Source: Fomes fomentarius
Lineage: Eukaryota; Basidiomycota; Agaricomycetes; Polyporales; Polyporaceae
Reading direction: 5' to 3'
NCBI GenBank assembly: GCA_022606135.1
Contig: JABYQN010000006.1
Span: 248,001-312,000 of the forward strand
Length of the DNA stretch: 64,000 bases
Shown: positions 24,784 to 36,939 of the stretch, piece after piece
How the letters are laid out: each line of letters begins with the position of its first letter
Position numbering within the stretch: position 1 is the stretch's first letter
Translations under genes and position numbers: made by a program
The notes under the pieces: model-generated
Seen by the model: the letters and a program-made list of their open reading frames with translations, nothing else
Databases searched by the model: none
What the model was told of the DNA's origin: nothing

Positions 24784-25077
24784 ATGGCGGCGAAATCCAA
24801 AGCACGGTAAGTGTCTGTGATATTATCGCTTTCTTGTGTTCTCACTCTACCTTGTAGGACAATGATTGTCCGTATGGTCTCGACAGCCCAGACGGGTTTC
24901 TTTTACACGACACAGAGGCTAAGGCTGGGTCCGAGGTTGGCGGCGGTGAAATACGATCCCCGAGGTGCGTCTGTGTTCGTCTGTACACAAACAGGTTGAT
25001 AACATTTCCTGTCTTTCTTTGGAACAGTGAAGAGCCGCGTTTTGTTTGTCGAGAGCAAGAAGACCTCGAAGAAGTGA
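24784..25077 (+). CDS. Mitochondrial large-subunit ribosomal protein bL33
   Basis: Three exons (24784-24806, 24858-24964, 25028-25077) give a 59-residue protein, MAAKSKARTMIVRMVSTAQT... to ...VLFVESKKTSKK. The block ARTMIVRMVSTAQTGFFYTT followed by RPRL-like basic residues and a Lys-rich end is the bL33 pattern of fungal mitochondrial ribosomes. The length is normal for the family. The first exon has only 23 bases, so ORF-based scanning would miss the true N-terminus. Both introns are GT-AG and keep the frame. Confidence 0.92.
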
Positions 25078-26015
25078 ACCCCCCCTCCTTGTCATACGCA
25101 TAGCCGCAAAGCAGCCATCAACGTACTTGCGCCATTGCACCCAGGTATCGACAGGACAGCCGCAAGGCATGCGTCCGAGTGATTGGTGCGGCATATAGTA
25201 TCTCACAACATAATGTGCTCGGATAGACGATATTGGCGTTATGAAGACGTCTCCCCACGTCCTGCGCTATTATCCCGACAAGGTTTCTCTCCATCAGAGA
25301 TGGACGTGCATCTTCATCTGTAGCAAATTCACCTTCCCCGGTGGTTCTCACTCCGTTCGGCTATGACCAACGCATCTCTGAATCTCCATCAAGATACTGT
25401 TGCATCCGCTGTGAACAGCCATCTTGTTCTCAGGCCATCGGAGCTATTGTGAAGTCACCTTCTTCTCTATGCCTCATCTTGGTTTTGCCGTCATATAAGT
25501 AAGACAGATGCCATTGCAAAGACAAGTGATGCGCTGATGCTTCAAGCATGTTGACGCAATCTCATTCCTGAAGGAGTTGTAATAACATCGTCTGACACCA
25601 GGCAGACAGGCTTTATGTCGAGTCTGTGTCGGTAGATGTGAGATCCATTACGATATTTAAAAAGCGGAGACGTCAAAAGGTTTCGTCATAAGGAGAATAT
25701 AATACTTTGGTCGTAAAAGGGAAGCCTACGGACATGGTCGTACGTACAGATGTACAGTATATATGTGTGCACGGACTCTACTACAGACAATGGGAATGGG
25801 AACGTTGGCATTGGCGATGGGACAATGGTGGCGGCGCGGAACAATCTTGGAACACAAGGATGCGTAGAAGCAGACAAGATCATGATGCATGATGCGGAAG
25901 AAGACAAGACCTCCGAGGAGGGGCTGAACAGGGTGTTTGATACAGCTGCCGCGCCAGCGCGGACCAGTACATATGTGACAAACAGTACAGCGCTCACCAT
26001 TGCTGCCGTCCCTTT
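25078..26015. other. Intergenic between convergent 3' ends
   Basis: Holds the 3' regions of the bL33m gene and the SH3 gene. No further coding signal was found. Confidence 0.55.
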
Positions 26016-27517
26016 TCAGTCCGCCTCCACGAGCTCGAGGTAGCTCTCGGGCACCAGCGCATGTCCGCCGCCTTCCTTCTCGACGACTGCCCATCCGACA
26101 CCCCCGCCTCTTCCAACCACCCGGACCAGCTGCTCCTCCTCGAGCGCCAACTCCGCGGTGCCTTCGGGCTCGAAGGCGTACAAGGCGCGATACAGGCCGG
26201 GCAAGAGGACTTCCTCGTCTCCGTCTTGAGGTGCGTCATCGTACTCGTAGCCGTCTCCGTCATTATCTTCCGCAGGCGACGACGATTCGAAGTTGCGATC
26301 AAAATCCGTCTTTGACGGTCCGCCTTCCTGTGGACCCTGTCCCGCTCCCCAGCTGAAGCGAGTGCTCAGGGTGTTCCAGCGGTACGAGCCCCATTCTCCC
26401 GCACCCTCTTCCGCCTCGTCCTCGTCTGCTCGAGAGCTGCCCGTCGACGAAACCGACGCGGCAGAGTACGTGGACCAGCGCCGTCTTGGCCGATTGGCTC
26501 GAGGCGCGTCTGGCCCCTTGCCCGTGTGCCGATCGTCGGAAGGAGGAAACGCAAAGTCCCGAATCTTGGACAGCAGCGATTTGCGCTTCGGTTGCGCAGG
26601 CGGCGTCACGGTCGTCGTGGATGAGGTCGACGCTTCAGGCTCGTGCGAGGAGAGCTGGAAGACGGAGGATGCCTTGGACTGGCGCCGCGAGCGTGCGGTG
26701 GACGAGTGGCGAGAGAGGGCGGCAGACGTGCGGCGAGAGAGCGCAGGGCTGGGGGGAGCAGGGCGAGAGGAGGTGAGTGAGTCCCGATTCGAGTTCGTGA
26801 GAGCGGCTGCGGCCGCGTTGAGGGAGACCGGGGCATCAGAGTTGGGTGGTGGGTCTGGCACCGTGATCTGGGTGGTGGGAGTCTTGACTGTGAATACGGA
26901 GTTTGGCGTAGGGGTCGTCGGGGACGCAGTGTTTATCACGGACAAGGACGGGGTCGGAAGGGGAGCGGTGGGAGTGGTGGCACCGTCGACGTGCGGCATT
27001 GTTTCTTTCTCTTTGTCGTCGCGCTCGCGGGCGCCGTTGGTGGTGAGGCTGCGCGAGGACGACGGGCGGGATGCGAACTCGTGTGCGCCGAGGCGCGGCG
27101 GGGGTAGAACGGCGAGCCTGGAGAGGGGAAAGGAGACGTAGACGCTCTTTCGACCGGAAGCGTCAGGCGCAATTCTGGAAAGCGTTTGTGACAACAAAAT
27201 TAGCTCGGACCAAGTCTTCGGATGGCAATTATACCCACCGGCACTGTCCTGCGCGACGACGGAGGCCATGGGCGCGACGGTCTGCTGGCTCGGGGCGGCG
27301 TTCGGGGGGAGAGTGCGCGTACCAAGTCGGTCTTGCTCGTCGACGTTGGCGATGAGGAGCGATTTCACGATATACCAAGCATGGCCGAAAAGCACATATA
27401 TCCAATTCGCACTCCGAAAGGGCCTTTGCTATGGCAATGTCAACTCAGAATCCGCATTTACGTGGGAAAGAAGCGGATAAGCACCATGTAGGCCGAAATC
27501 GACCATAAAATGCCCAT
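26016..27517 (-). CDS. Membrane-anchored protein with C-terminal SH3 domain
   Basis: The start at 27517 (cat on the plus strand) has a good context, with A at -3 and G at +4. The N-terminus MGILWSISAYMVLIRFFPT splices over a roughly 50 bp intron to ANWIYVLFGHAWYIVKSLLI, giving one or two hydrophobic spans. A 60 bp in-frame intron probably lies at 27180-27240. The middle, about 250 residues, is Ser/Thr/Pro-rich and basic (RRTSAALSRHSSTARSRRQS). The last 60 residues match an SH3 fold: LYRALYAFEPEGTAELALEE, then GWAVVEKEGGGHALVPESYL. Membrane plus C-terminal SH3 recalls Sho1-type osmosensors, but four clear TM spans are not visible, so this is only a loose analogy. A TATA-like element lies near 27700. 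The exact 5' end is uncertain. Confidence 0.75.
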
Positions 27518-28723
27518 GTTTCTTGATGTCCGCGACGTTGTCGTCTCTGCGATGTTCAGGTCTTGCTTGAGCTTGTTGAGAAATGGGAAGCCAAGAATAC
27601 CTCCTCTCTGCGCAGCTTCTTGCGTCACCTTTTTCAAGGCATGGCAAACGGCTGGAAGACTCGTGGGCACCTATCCGCGCAGCACGGCCCACAAAGTGTT
27701 TATAGCACACAACGAGCGTGGCTCTGGCAGTCTAGCAGCCGTCGTCGCGGCGTGAAGCCTGTGCAGGGCAAGGCTATAACTGCTGTCCTCCGGTGCGTCG
27801 TATACAAGTCGACCGTTGTCTCCGAAAGTCACGGACTAGGGTTGGCTACCCAGCGTCGTTAGGCTATTGGTCTGTGGCGTTCATGGACGAAGTTGCTAGG
27901 GATCGGTGACTCACCCATGTAAGTGACGGGCCAGGTGATCACCCTGACCATGTTGCTTGAGAGTGAAGGGAGACTGCAAGGACAGACTATGAGACAGTAT
28001 TGACACCTGAGTTCATCTGCTACGCCAATTTGATGCCCGTAGCAATGGCAGACCTATGTACGTGCCCCTCTGCAACGGCTGTGGGAAGGCAGGGTTGGTA
28101 AATCCAGTCTACCTTTCCACATTCGCCCGCGGAGTTGTACCCTTGCCGGTTTTGAGTTCCAATCGCCACTACGGATGGTATACACGAGGTCCGGGCATGC
28201 AACACGCAGGGTGGTAATACCTGACCCCCCTCTAACCCCATATCTTGTCGCGCGTTTATGTAGGTCAGGGGAAGGTTGTTGACTTGGGGCTCACTGCCTA
28301 TCATTGTGTTATGCGGGCGGCTTCTCTCGCCACTCTCTGTGGCAGTGGTAAGCGAAGCAAGATTCAGACAATGCCTATGGTGGATGGAGCAAATGTGCAG
28401 TTCGAGCACAGCATTGGCGCGTTTGGTCTGGCTCTCTGCCAGCTCTACCAGTGAGTCGGAGCAAGGCATCCCAAAGGCAGACACGCAAGATTCCGTGCCC
28501 ACTTCGTGCAATCTCGTTCTACAAATAACTCACCGCGTATCTAACAGACACCATAGTCGGCCCTACATACTACTGGCTTCAATTTCTGACTCCGAGTCAA
28601 GCTCAATCCATCGGAATGGTGGTGGGACCCAAAGGACTCGTAAGGTACCAACCAGCGCAACCATATGCGCCAATATCGGGGCCCTCGATAATCATTCGGG
28701 AACTGGCAGAGTACCACTCCCGT

Positions 28724-28801
28724 GTCTATTGTGTGTGCTTTACGTCTTCATTGACTTAGGCTATCAAACATTTTGTCATATTTGAGGCCGAATCGACTTC
28801 T
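28724..28801 (+). repeat. Second copy of the 78-bp segment at 16971-17048
   Basis: Near-identical and in the same orientation, but here in a non-coding setting upstream of M35 gene 1. Confidence 0.85.
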
Positions 28802-29963
28802 GCGACCGTAGACTCTTCGGCACAGCTTAGCTTCTTGGTGTAGATTGTGTCCTTGATCTGAATTGAGTACATGAAAGGTTACTCACAAGTCGCTCGAACA
28901 GTCTCTCTCTCATGTATGTAGGCTGAACAATGTCTCCAACCTTCACGGTAATCGGCGACTCGGATTGCTCGATTACCTTCATTTGTCATACATAGCATTG
29001 GTGTAGGCTGTCATTCTCGTATGGGTAAACAGCAATCTTCCTCGTCATCGGGGGTTACAAAGACCGGGATGTCCGAGGGCCTTATCTGCTGCTATCTGAC
29101 TATGGGTGAGTCCCGACTTTACTTTCCAGTCTCAACTATTGAGCGGTCGCAGTATCGTATCTACAGCTCTGGGCCATGCGACCGAAGATCCAGCCTGCCA
29201 TCTGCTCACATTGCTTGGCAAGTCTGCCGTATCAGTGAATTGTCATCGGCATCGAGAGTTGTGGTGCACTAACCCACGCGGGATGTAGAGAAGGTTCGTA
29301 GTAGAATCATTCCTGATTTTCCTGCACGACGGCTCCGGCGATGAACTGCATCGAGCATTCCCAACAATAGCAAGTTAGAGGATGATCAGTGTCACCGTAA
29401 GTATCCGACCCATTTTTTCCGGCCGATCGATCTGACTTGAATCGTGCCGTTTACAACAGACATAAGAGAAGCTGTGCCAAGACTTCAGGTTCTATCGTTT
29501 GTCCACGACCAGCAGAGAACGGTGCTCCCGGGCTCTTTCTATCGCCTATGGGCGCTGACTTGATTGTACTGTATCATATGACCTGGTCAGCGCGGGTTTA
29601 CGAACCTGATATCAGGTGCGGAAGTGACGTCCTTGGCACAGCTCCCGACCTTGGATCCTCCTTACCCTGAGAAAGCTACTGATGTCGATGGAACATGCTA
29701 TCGCCCAGGATTCTTCCACATGATGGATGCTTGCTAACGAGACAACCATGGGGCGACGTCTAACTAGTGAACTCCTACGCCCAGCGAGCCATTTCCCCAC
29801 TCACGTGTCCTGTTCTCGTTTATTCCACCCGCTCAACATTTCTCCGGGCGTTTCGTAGTGCATTGAACATACATTCTGATGTTACGTATACACCACATGC
29901 TACTCACCCACCTACGCTTGGCATAGGACACGCTCACCGGTTTGCTCAACGACATGCTGGAGA

Positions 29964-29969
29964 TATAAA
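29964..29969 (+). promoter_or_regulatory. TATA box of M35 gene 1
   Basis: tataaa, 99 bases before the ATG. The equivalent boxes are kept in the other two copies. Confidence 0.6.
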
Positions 29970-30062
29970 TGCCTATTCACAACATGCATACGGAGAAAGC
30001 GCAGACTCTCGAGTTGCAGTCTTCCCACTCCTCAATCTTCAGTTCAACTTGAACGACCGGCC

Positions 30063-31553
30063 ATGTTCTCCATCGCGCTCGTTACCCTCGCCCTCTCCGG
30101 CGCCCTCTCCTTCGCCACCCCGGCCAAGCGTACTCCCGCCCTCGAGATTTCGCTCACTGGTTCGTTATTCTCATACCCTCAGCCTTCCACTTCTGCTATC
30201 CTCGCGTTTGTAACTGACAGGTACCTATCATAGCACCGACCGAGGTTCACTCGATCGATGACATCAAGCTCACCGCCGCTGTAACCAACACGGGCTCCGA
30301 GGCAGTCAAGGTCCTCAAGTACGGCACAGTGCTCGACAACCAGTTCCCGACGCGCTCGTTCTTCGTCAGCAAGGACGGCATCGCCGCGAACTTCACCGGT
30401 ATCAAGCTCCAGCTTGATCTCGAGGCCCTCGATGACTCTGCCTACGTTACCCTCCCCGCTGGCGAGACGGTTGTCATTGAGCACGATGGTGGGCATCTTT
30501 TGCTCTGTATGATGCATGGACGCTGACGGTCTCCCTGGTATTCATACGCAGTTGCCCCTCTTTTCAACTTCGAGGCACTCGGCACGGGTACCTTCGAGTT
30601 CGAGCCTGTCACCGACTTTCAGTACATCGAGGCCGATGCGAAGCCCAATGCGTACCAGGTCTCCGCGAAGAAAGTCAAGGTTAACGTCAAGGGCGATGTC
30701 ATGAAGCGCGAGCTCAAGGCGCTTGAGAAGCGCTCTCGCGTCTCTTGCTCCAACAGCAGCCAGAGCAGCTTCATCAGCTCCAGGCAGGTTCCATACATCT
30801 ATTTTACACCCCCCGGTGACTGACCAATGTATCTCTAGCTACTCGGAGGGCCAGTCGCTCGCGTCGATCGCTGCTAATTACATCTCCAGCCGCGGTGCGG
30901 ACTCGCTCTTCACGTCGTACTTCGGCACGGGCTCGGTATGTTCTCGTCTCTGTGTGCCAATTATTGTGTGATGTGTTCAAGGCTGACCGCGTGTTCATAG
31001 ACTACCACTGTTCGCAACGTCTTCACTGTGAGCTCTCTTCAAGCATTCCTACGCATTAGCTGACGTCGTCCACAGGCCGTTGCCAATGAGAACTCCAGCA
31101 GCCGCACACTTAACTGCGCCGACCCCTACAGCGTCTGCGGCAACGGCGTTATCGCTTACACTGCTATCACCAGCACGAGCAGCAACATCTAGTACGTATC
31201 CTAATCTATCATCCCTATATCGAGGAGTGTATCGACACAATCACTAGCTACTGTTCGATCTTCTACAACGAGGTCGCGTCAAGCCGTCTCTGTAGCGGCA
31301 CCACCGTCGCGTCGCGCAACATCCGCGGCGGCACAACCCTCCACGAACTGACGCATGCCGTCTCGGGTACGACCGATGTCGGCTACGGCTGCGCCTTCGA
31401 CCAGAACCTGGGGCAGACCAACCCTAGCCAGGCGGCGCGCAACGCTGACAACTACAATGTTCGTCCTCGACACTTTGTTCGTTGATGATGTTGACTTACT
31501 GAAGATGAACACAGTGCTTCGCCACTCAAGTGTACCAGAACACTCAGTGCTGA
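30063..31553 (+). CDS. Secreted M35 (deuterolysin-type) metalloprotease, copy 1
   Basis: A zinc endopeptidase precursor. The start MFSIALVTLALSGALSF is a signal peptide. The propeptide runs to LKALEKR (about 30740), a dibasic site before the mature start SRVSCSNSS. About eight exons are separated by short introns. The zinc motif HELTH is followed by a GTTD aspartate and the VGYGC loop (31345-31395), the aspzincin HExxH plus GTxD pattern. The last exon encodes CFATQVYQNTQC and TGA at 31551-31553. Mature Cys residues (SCSN, LNCADPYSVC, YCSIF) suggest disulfides. All active-site residues are kept, so it looks functional. Deuterolysin versus peptidyl-Lys metalloendopeptidase specificity cannot be decided by eye. 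Confidence 0.92.
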
Positions 31554-32289
31554 ACGGGTCATTTGTTGGAGGCTTGGAGCTGCCGCGGGACGATGCAAGG
31601 CAACCGGTTACGACTCACGAAGGCGCTCGATAAAAGAGCTTCTGTACTTGGGAATGTATCATGGAGGATATGTTGTAACAGGTCACTAACACTACCATTG
31701 CTCGCGCCCATGATATATTGCACCCCTGAGGTTCTGTCTTCCGCCTGTCCAGTACCTGTGAGTAGCCGCCCGCATACCACAGGGCCAGCTCCAGTCAGTG
31801 AAGCATCTATTGCCAGATAAATAACTGGTTCGCCTTCCAAGCAGTCAAGAGCAATACAACGATTATCCCGCCATTGATGAACTACTTCTTAGACTTGTTC
31901 GAATGCACGCTGATGAAGATTGGTCGCAAGATCCGCAGCAGCAGACGTACTAATGACTGCGGTTTCTTCACCCAGAATCGCTATGACTTCAACTGATCCA
32001 ATATGCAATTGAATCGGTGTCAACTCGATAGCGACCTGATGCTGTAACAAGAAAAGGTCCGCCAAATATCATACATCATACTAGTATGATAGTCGTCAAT
32101 ATCAATAACATCGAACCTTCATTTATAGGAGATATCCTGCCAATAAGCAACGTCGACTGTTGTACAACAGTTGGTTTTCGACCTGGAGCCATGCACAGCT
32201 AACTGAACAGGCAAATGTTCTTCTATATTCTCCATCGCGAGACCTAATTGACCAATAAATGCCGTCCAGAGGAAGTCTGCCATCGAGGC

Positions 32290-33470
32290 TTAGGCTGTGT
32301 CCAAAAGAAGCCGCGGACAGCGGACAATATGGTCATTCACGCGAGCAGTCACAACGATAGGCATAGGTACAGTCCAGATAAAATATTTGGGATTCATTGC
32401 ACTTCGCTCAATCGCATGCAACACCGTAGGTTCTCTTGACCATCGCCGCGGTGACAATCTCAGACGTCTTACGCCGCGATTTTCTGACTCGCTCAATTTC
32501 GCAGCACCCAAAAGTGACTCAACAAGGTCTTACGACGTTGCTGTCGATGTTGAAGTGCATACAACCGGTCACTGAATTCGTCCATCGTGTAGTACTCATC
32601 CAGGGATGGCTGAGACAGTGCCCTTGAATCAAATGAAGGTGGCCCGCCACCTCCTGCTGACGCGGTAGTCGCCCTAAAAACGAGCTCAGGCTTCTATCGG
32701 ATACTGGTGATGCTTCGCGCTGGAATGTACCAGTATTTGAGCCTGCTGCGAGCGTCCTTCGGAAGTGTTGCTGTATTTACCCTAGTTTCGTGCGGTCTTC
32801 TAAGGAGTCGACGAGTTATTTGGCTGCTCGCTCGCGACTCTCTCGAGGAGATTGCGCTACCCGTCCGTTGCAATCGCTCTCCTTTGTCGGTGTGCTCACT
32901 AGAGCTCCCCGCAATGGATCGTTTGCATTCGGTGAGTCCGAGTCGAGCACTTACTTCTACGAGGACGCCCGCTGCCGGATAGTGGCTAATTTATGCGACG
33001 TCTGTATGCAGGGATGTGGTTGGCATAACTTTGGCTGCGCACCACTGGAAACACTATTTAATTCACCCCGAAAACTCGCCGGAGATAGTAACAGACGTGT
33101 ACTGTGCGTCTTTCTCCCAACCACCGGGCACTGGACCGTTGGTCCTCCTTGTGGCACAACCTCCAGCGAAATCATAGTCCATTCGTCCTGCCAGTGAAGA
33201 TGTCACGCTGCCAGTACAACGGTAGTACTCTTGATTGGAAAAGCCCTTCATCGAAGATCCTCTGGAAATGGCCTCGCGGTGATTCCATTCGAGCGCCAAT
33301 AGCTGCACGGAAGTGGGCACTGTCGTCGGAAAGGATCACCGGCTTGCTGGCGCGTCCTGCCGTACCTGCACCCTCGCGCCGTCGAGGAAGTAAATTCCCC
33401 TCCTCGCCAGCGGTCCGTCCCTCGGCCTTTCCCTCCGCTGCCCGCCCGTAATCTTCCAAGCCCCATTTCA
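32290..33470 (-). pseudogene. Possible decayed minus-strand gene, unit 1 copy
   Basis: Minus-strand pieces AISRGSSMKGFSNQEYY, GSVTSSLAGRMDYDFAGG and NPKYFIWTVPMPIVVTARV are echoed in unit 2 at 36940-38180. Frames change between pieces and no complete ORF can be assembled. The family is unrecognised. Shared DNA ancestry alone could explain the similarity, so coding origin is uncertain. Confidence 0.3.
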
Positions 33471-34650
33471 CGCTAAGTGCAATGTCGGAAGAAGCATATT
33501 AAAGGAAGCCCCGAGTGGCTTCGCATTGTTACCCGGGTCGGGCTCGGCAGAGGAATGGGGCGACTCACCTGAGCCCTCAGTTATTGAGTACTCGGACTTA
33601 TATCGCTGTGAGCGCTGGATATGGTTGCCTCCGTAGAGGTCCGTGAAACCTTCTACACGTTCCGGATAGTGAACATAGCGAGCATCAGGGACCAGAAGCT
33701 GACGACGTGTGGGTGATCAGAGCGCCGCATCGGTGTAAGAGACACTCTATAATTGCCACTTAAAAATGCGAGGCCCTCAGCGCTAAAACGCGGCTCCGAG
33801 CCTGAGGCATTAAATCATGAAATTGTAGTTGATTACACCGAATAGAGATCGTATGTGATTAGAACATGCTGTTGTCTTCGAGTGACCTGGGGACTTCAAC
33901 CCCGAGTACTACGTCAAAGGAGGTAACCAGGTGAAATCGAGTTTTAGTAGACGCCGATGGCGTTGGCTAGCCAAGTGTCCGAAAAAGGCAGTGCTGGCGC
34001 TCGTCCTTACACTTAAAGTGAAAGAGACTTGGAGGCAAGCTCAAGCTCTGCCAATCCTCCATCGAAATCGTGGTGGGACCCCAGGGACCCACAAGGTTCC
34101 AAGTAGCGGAACCATATGCGCCAATATCGGCCAGAACCGGCGGTTAGACGATGAACTAAGTTAACGGAGACTGCCGGAGTCGTTCGTCCACGACCAGCAG
34201 AGAACGAGAGAGAACGGTGCGATGATGCTCTCCCATCGGGTTCATCCTTTCGTCTATGGCGCTGACCTCAGTGACACCGCGCACTGTACCATATGACCTG
34301 TCAGTGCGGGTTTACCAACCTGAGGTGCCGAAGTGACGCCTTTGATCCTGGATGTTCCTTCTCGCTCGGTTGTTTGAGACCCTGAGGATGTCGAGGGAAC
34401 ATGCTCTCGCCTGGAACGGGGACTTCTCTCTGCTAACGAGACAACCATGGGGCGACATTCAGCTAGTAATACCCAGTTCACTCACTCACGTCACACCCTG
34501 TTCTCGCACATTCCACCCCTCAATACTTCTTGGGGCGTTTCGTCGTGCATCGAACATCCATTCTGATGTTACGTATGCATTACATAGTGCTCAATGACCT
34601 AGGGTTGGCATGAAACATGCTCCTCGACACGCTCAACGAAATGCTCGAGG

Positions 34651-34656
34651 TATAAA
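34651..34656 (+). promoter_or_regulatory. TATA box of M35 gene 2
   Basis: tataaa, 94 bases before the ATG. Confidence 0.6.
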
Positions 34657-34744
34657 GGCTACCTATCGACAACGGGGAGGGCACAGACTCTCGAGTTGCA
34701 GTCTCCCCACCCCTCAGTCTCCAGTTGAACTTGAACTACCAGCC

Positions 34745-36233
34745 ATGTTCTCCATCGCCCTCATCACCCTCGCCATCTCCGGCGCCCTCTCCTTCGCCAC
34801 CCCGGCCAAGCGTGCGCCCGCCCTCGAGATTTCGCTCACTGGTTCGTTTCTTTCATACCCTCGGCCTTCCACCTCTGCCATCCTCGTGCTCGTAGCTGAC
34901 AGGCACCCTCTATAGCACCGACCGAGGTTCACTCGATCGATGATATCAAGCTGACCGCCGCTGTGACCAACACGGGCTCTGAGGCAGTCAAGGTCCTCAA
35001 GTACGGCACCGTGCTCGACAATCAATTTCCGACGCGCTCGTTCACCGTCAGCAAGGACGGCAGGGCCGCCAACTTCACTGGTATCAAGCTCCAGCTCGAT
35101 CTCGAGGCCCTCGGTGACTCTGCCTACGTGACCATCCCCGCTGGCGAGACGGTTGTCATTGAGCACGATGGTGGGCATTGCTTTCGCTGTATGATGCTTG
35201 GACGCTGACGGTCTCCCTGGTACTCATACGCAGTTGCCCCTCTTTTCAACTTCGAGGCACTCGGGACGGGTACCTTCGAGTTCGAGCCTGTCACCGACTT
35301 CCAGTACATCGGGGCCGATGCGAAGCCCAACGCGCACCAGGTGTCCGCGAAGAAAATCAAGGTTAACGTCAAGGACGACGTCAAGAAGCGCGAGCTCAAG
35401 GCTCTGGAGAAGCGCGCCACCGTCTCTTGCTCCAACAGCAGCCAGAACAGTTTCATCAGCGCCAGGCAGGCTTGATAACGCCTTTCAACCTCTCGGTGAC
35501 TGACCAATGTATCTCTAGCTACTCGGAGGGCCAGTCACTCGCGGCAATCGCTGCTAATTACATCTCCAGTCATGGTGCGGACTCGCTCTTCACGTCGTAC
35601 TTCGGCACGGGTTCGGTATGTTCCCGTCTATGTGTGACCAGTATCGTATGATGTGTTCACTGACAGGGTGCTCATAGACTACCACTGTTCGCAACGTCTT
35701 CGCTGTAAGATCTTCTCCTCACGCATTCCTACGCATCAGCTGACCTCGTCCACAGGCCGTTGCGACCGAGAACGACAGCAGCCGCACACTTAACTGCGCC
35801 GACCCCTACGGCCAATGCGCCAACGGTATTATCGCTTACACTGCTATCACCAGCACGAGCAGCAACGTATAGTACGTCTCCTGATCTGTCCTCCCAATAT
35901 CGAGGAATTCATTGACTTAATCATCAGCTACTGTTCGATCTTCTACAACGAGGTCGCGTCAAACCGTCTCTGTAACGACACCACCGTGGCAGCGCGCAAT
36001 ATCCGCGGCGGCACAACCCTCCACGAGCTCACGCACGCCCTCTCGGGCACGATCGATGTCGGCTACGGCTGCGATTTCGACCAGAACCTGGGCCAGACGA
36101 ACCCCAGCCAGGCGGTGCGCAACGCTGACAACTACAATGTTCGTCCTCCACACTTCGTTCGTTTATGAGCCTGACTTACTGAAGATGAACACAGTGCTTT
36201 GCCACTCAAGTGTACCAGAACGCTCAGTGCTGA
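34745..36233 (+). CDS. Secreted M35 metalloprotease, copy 2
   Basis: Same exon layout as copy 1. The signal peptide is MFSIALITLAISGALSF; the propeptide ends at LEKR before ATVSCSNSS. Active site HELTHALSGTIDVGYGC at about 36025-36080: both histidines, the glutamate and the GTxD aspartate are present. The last exon reads CFATQVYQNAQC. Differences from copy 1 are scattered substitutions without stops or frameshifts, so it should be functional. It is closest to copy 3 (both share ALSGTIDVGYG). Position 2 of the tandem array suggests shared promoter elements. Confidence 0.92.
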
Positions 36234-36939
36234 AAGGGTCATTCGTTGAAGCTGTAGGACGATGCTCGGTACTAGTCGCTTGGCAACCGGTTACGACTGT
36301 CGTTGAAGGCTCTCGGTGAATATTGTCAATATCAATGCTTCTGTACTTCGGATTGTAGAGAATGTGTTGTAACACTATCATCGCTCGATGATACGCACCC
36401 CTGAGGTTCTGTCTTCTGCCTGTCCAGTACCTGTGAGTCGCCGCCCGCATACCACAGGCTAGCTGCAGTCAGTCCAGCGATTGGTGGCGAGATCCGCAGC
36501 AGCAGACGTACTACTGACGGCAGTCTCTTGAATCGCTAAGTATTGGTTCAACCGATCCGATATACACTCGAACCGCATTCAGCCGATAGCGACTTGATGT
36601 TGTAACAAGAAGGGTGCGCCGAATTGAATACTAGTATCATAGTCGCCAAGATGAGCGGCATCAAACCTTCATTTACAGGAGGTATCCTGCCAGCAGGCAA
36701 ATTCGACTCTTGTACGACAGTTCAGTTTCCCTGACATCGAGCCGATTACAGCTAACTGTTTAGGGAAGTTTTTGTCATTCACATTGTGAGAACCCCGGCT
36801 ATTCGACACAGCTTCGATTGAGAATCCGAAGTCAGAAGACGGAGTGTAGTCGTCAGACAAGAGAGTGAGTAGGGAATGTCGTCTCTTCAGACCTGGGGAC
36901 AACTTCAAGTTGAATCCCTCTCGGAGAAGTACATGTCTT

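Larger units (their letters stand above)
27518..30062. other. Intergenic: divergent promoters plus start of the M35 duplication block
   Basis: The left part is the promoter of the SH3 gene. 28590-28680 resembles 34045-34135. 28724-28801 copies the 16971-17048 segment. 29310-29600 resembles 38790-39080, upstream of the third M35 gene. No intact coding sequence was found. Confidence 0.55.
31554..34744. other. Spacer of duplication unit 1 and upstream region of M35 gene 2
   Basis: No intact gene. 32290-33470 carries a minus-strand coding-like stretch shared with unit 2 (listed separately). 34045-34135 resembles 28590-28680. The right end is the M35 gene 2 promoter. Confidence 0.55.

Noticed and set aside
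26293..27141. 282-codon plus-strand ORF
   Set aside because: Antisense to the Ser/Pro-rich part of the SH3 protein; low-complexity Gly/Val translation without a domain.
28020..28511. 163-codon minus-strand ORF
   Set aside because: Open but without motif, promoter or splice support; codon pattern unconvincing and overlapped by an equally open plus-strand frame.
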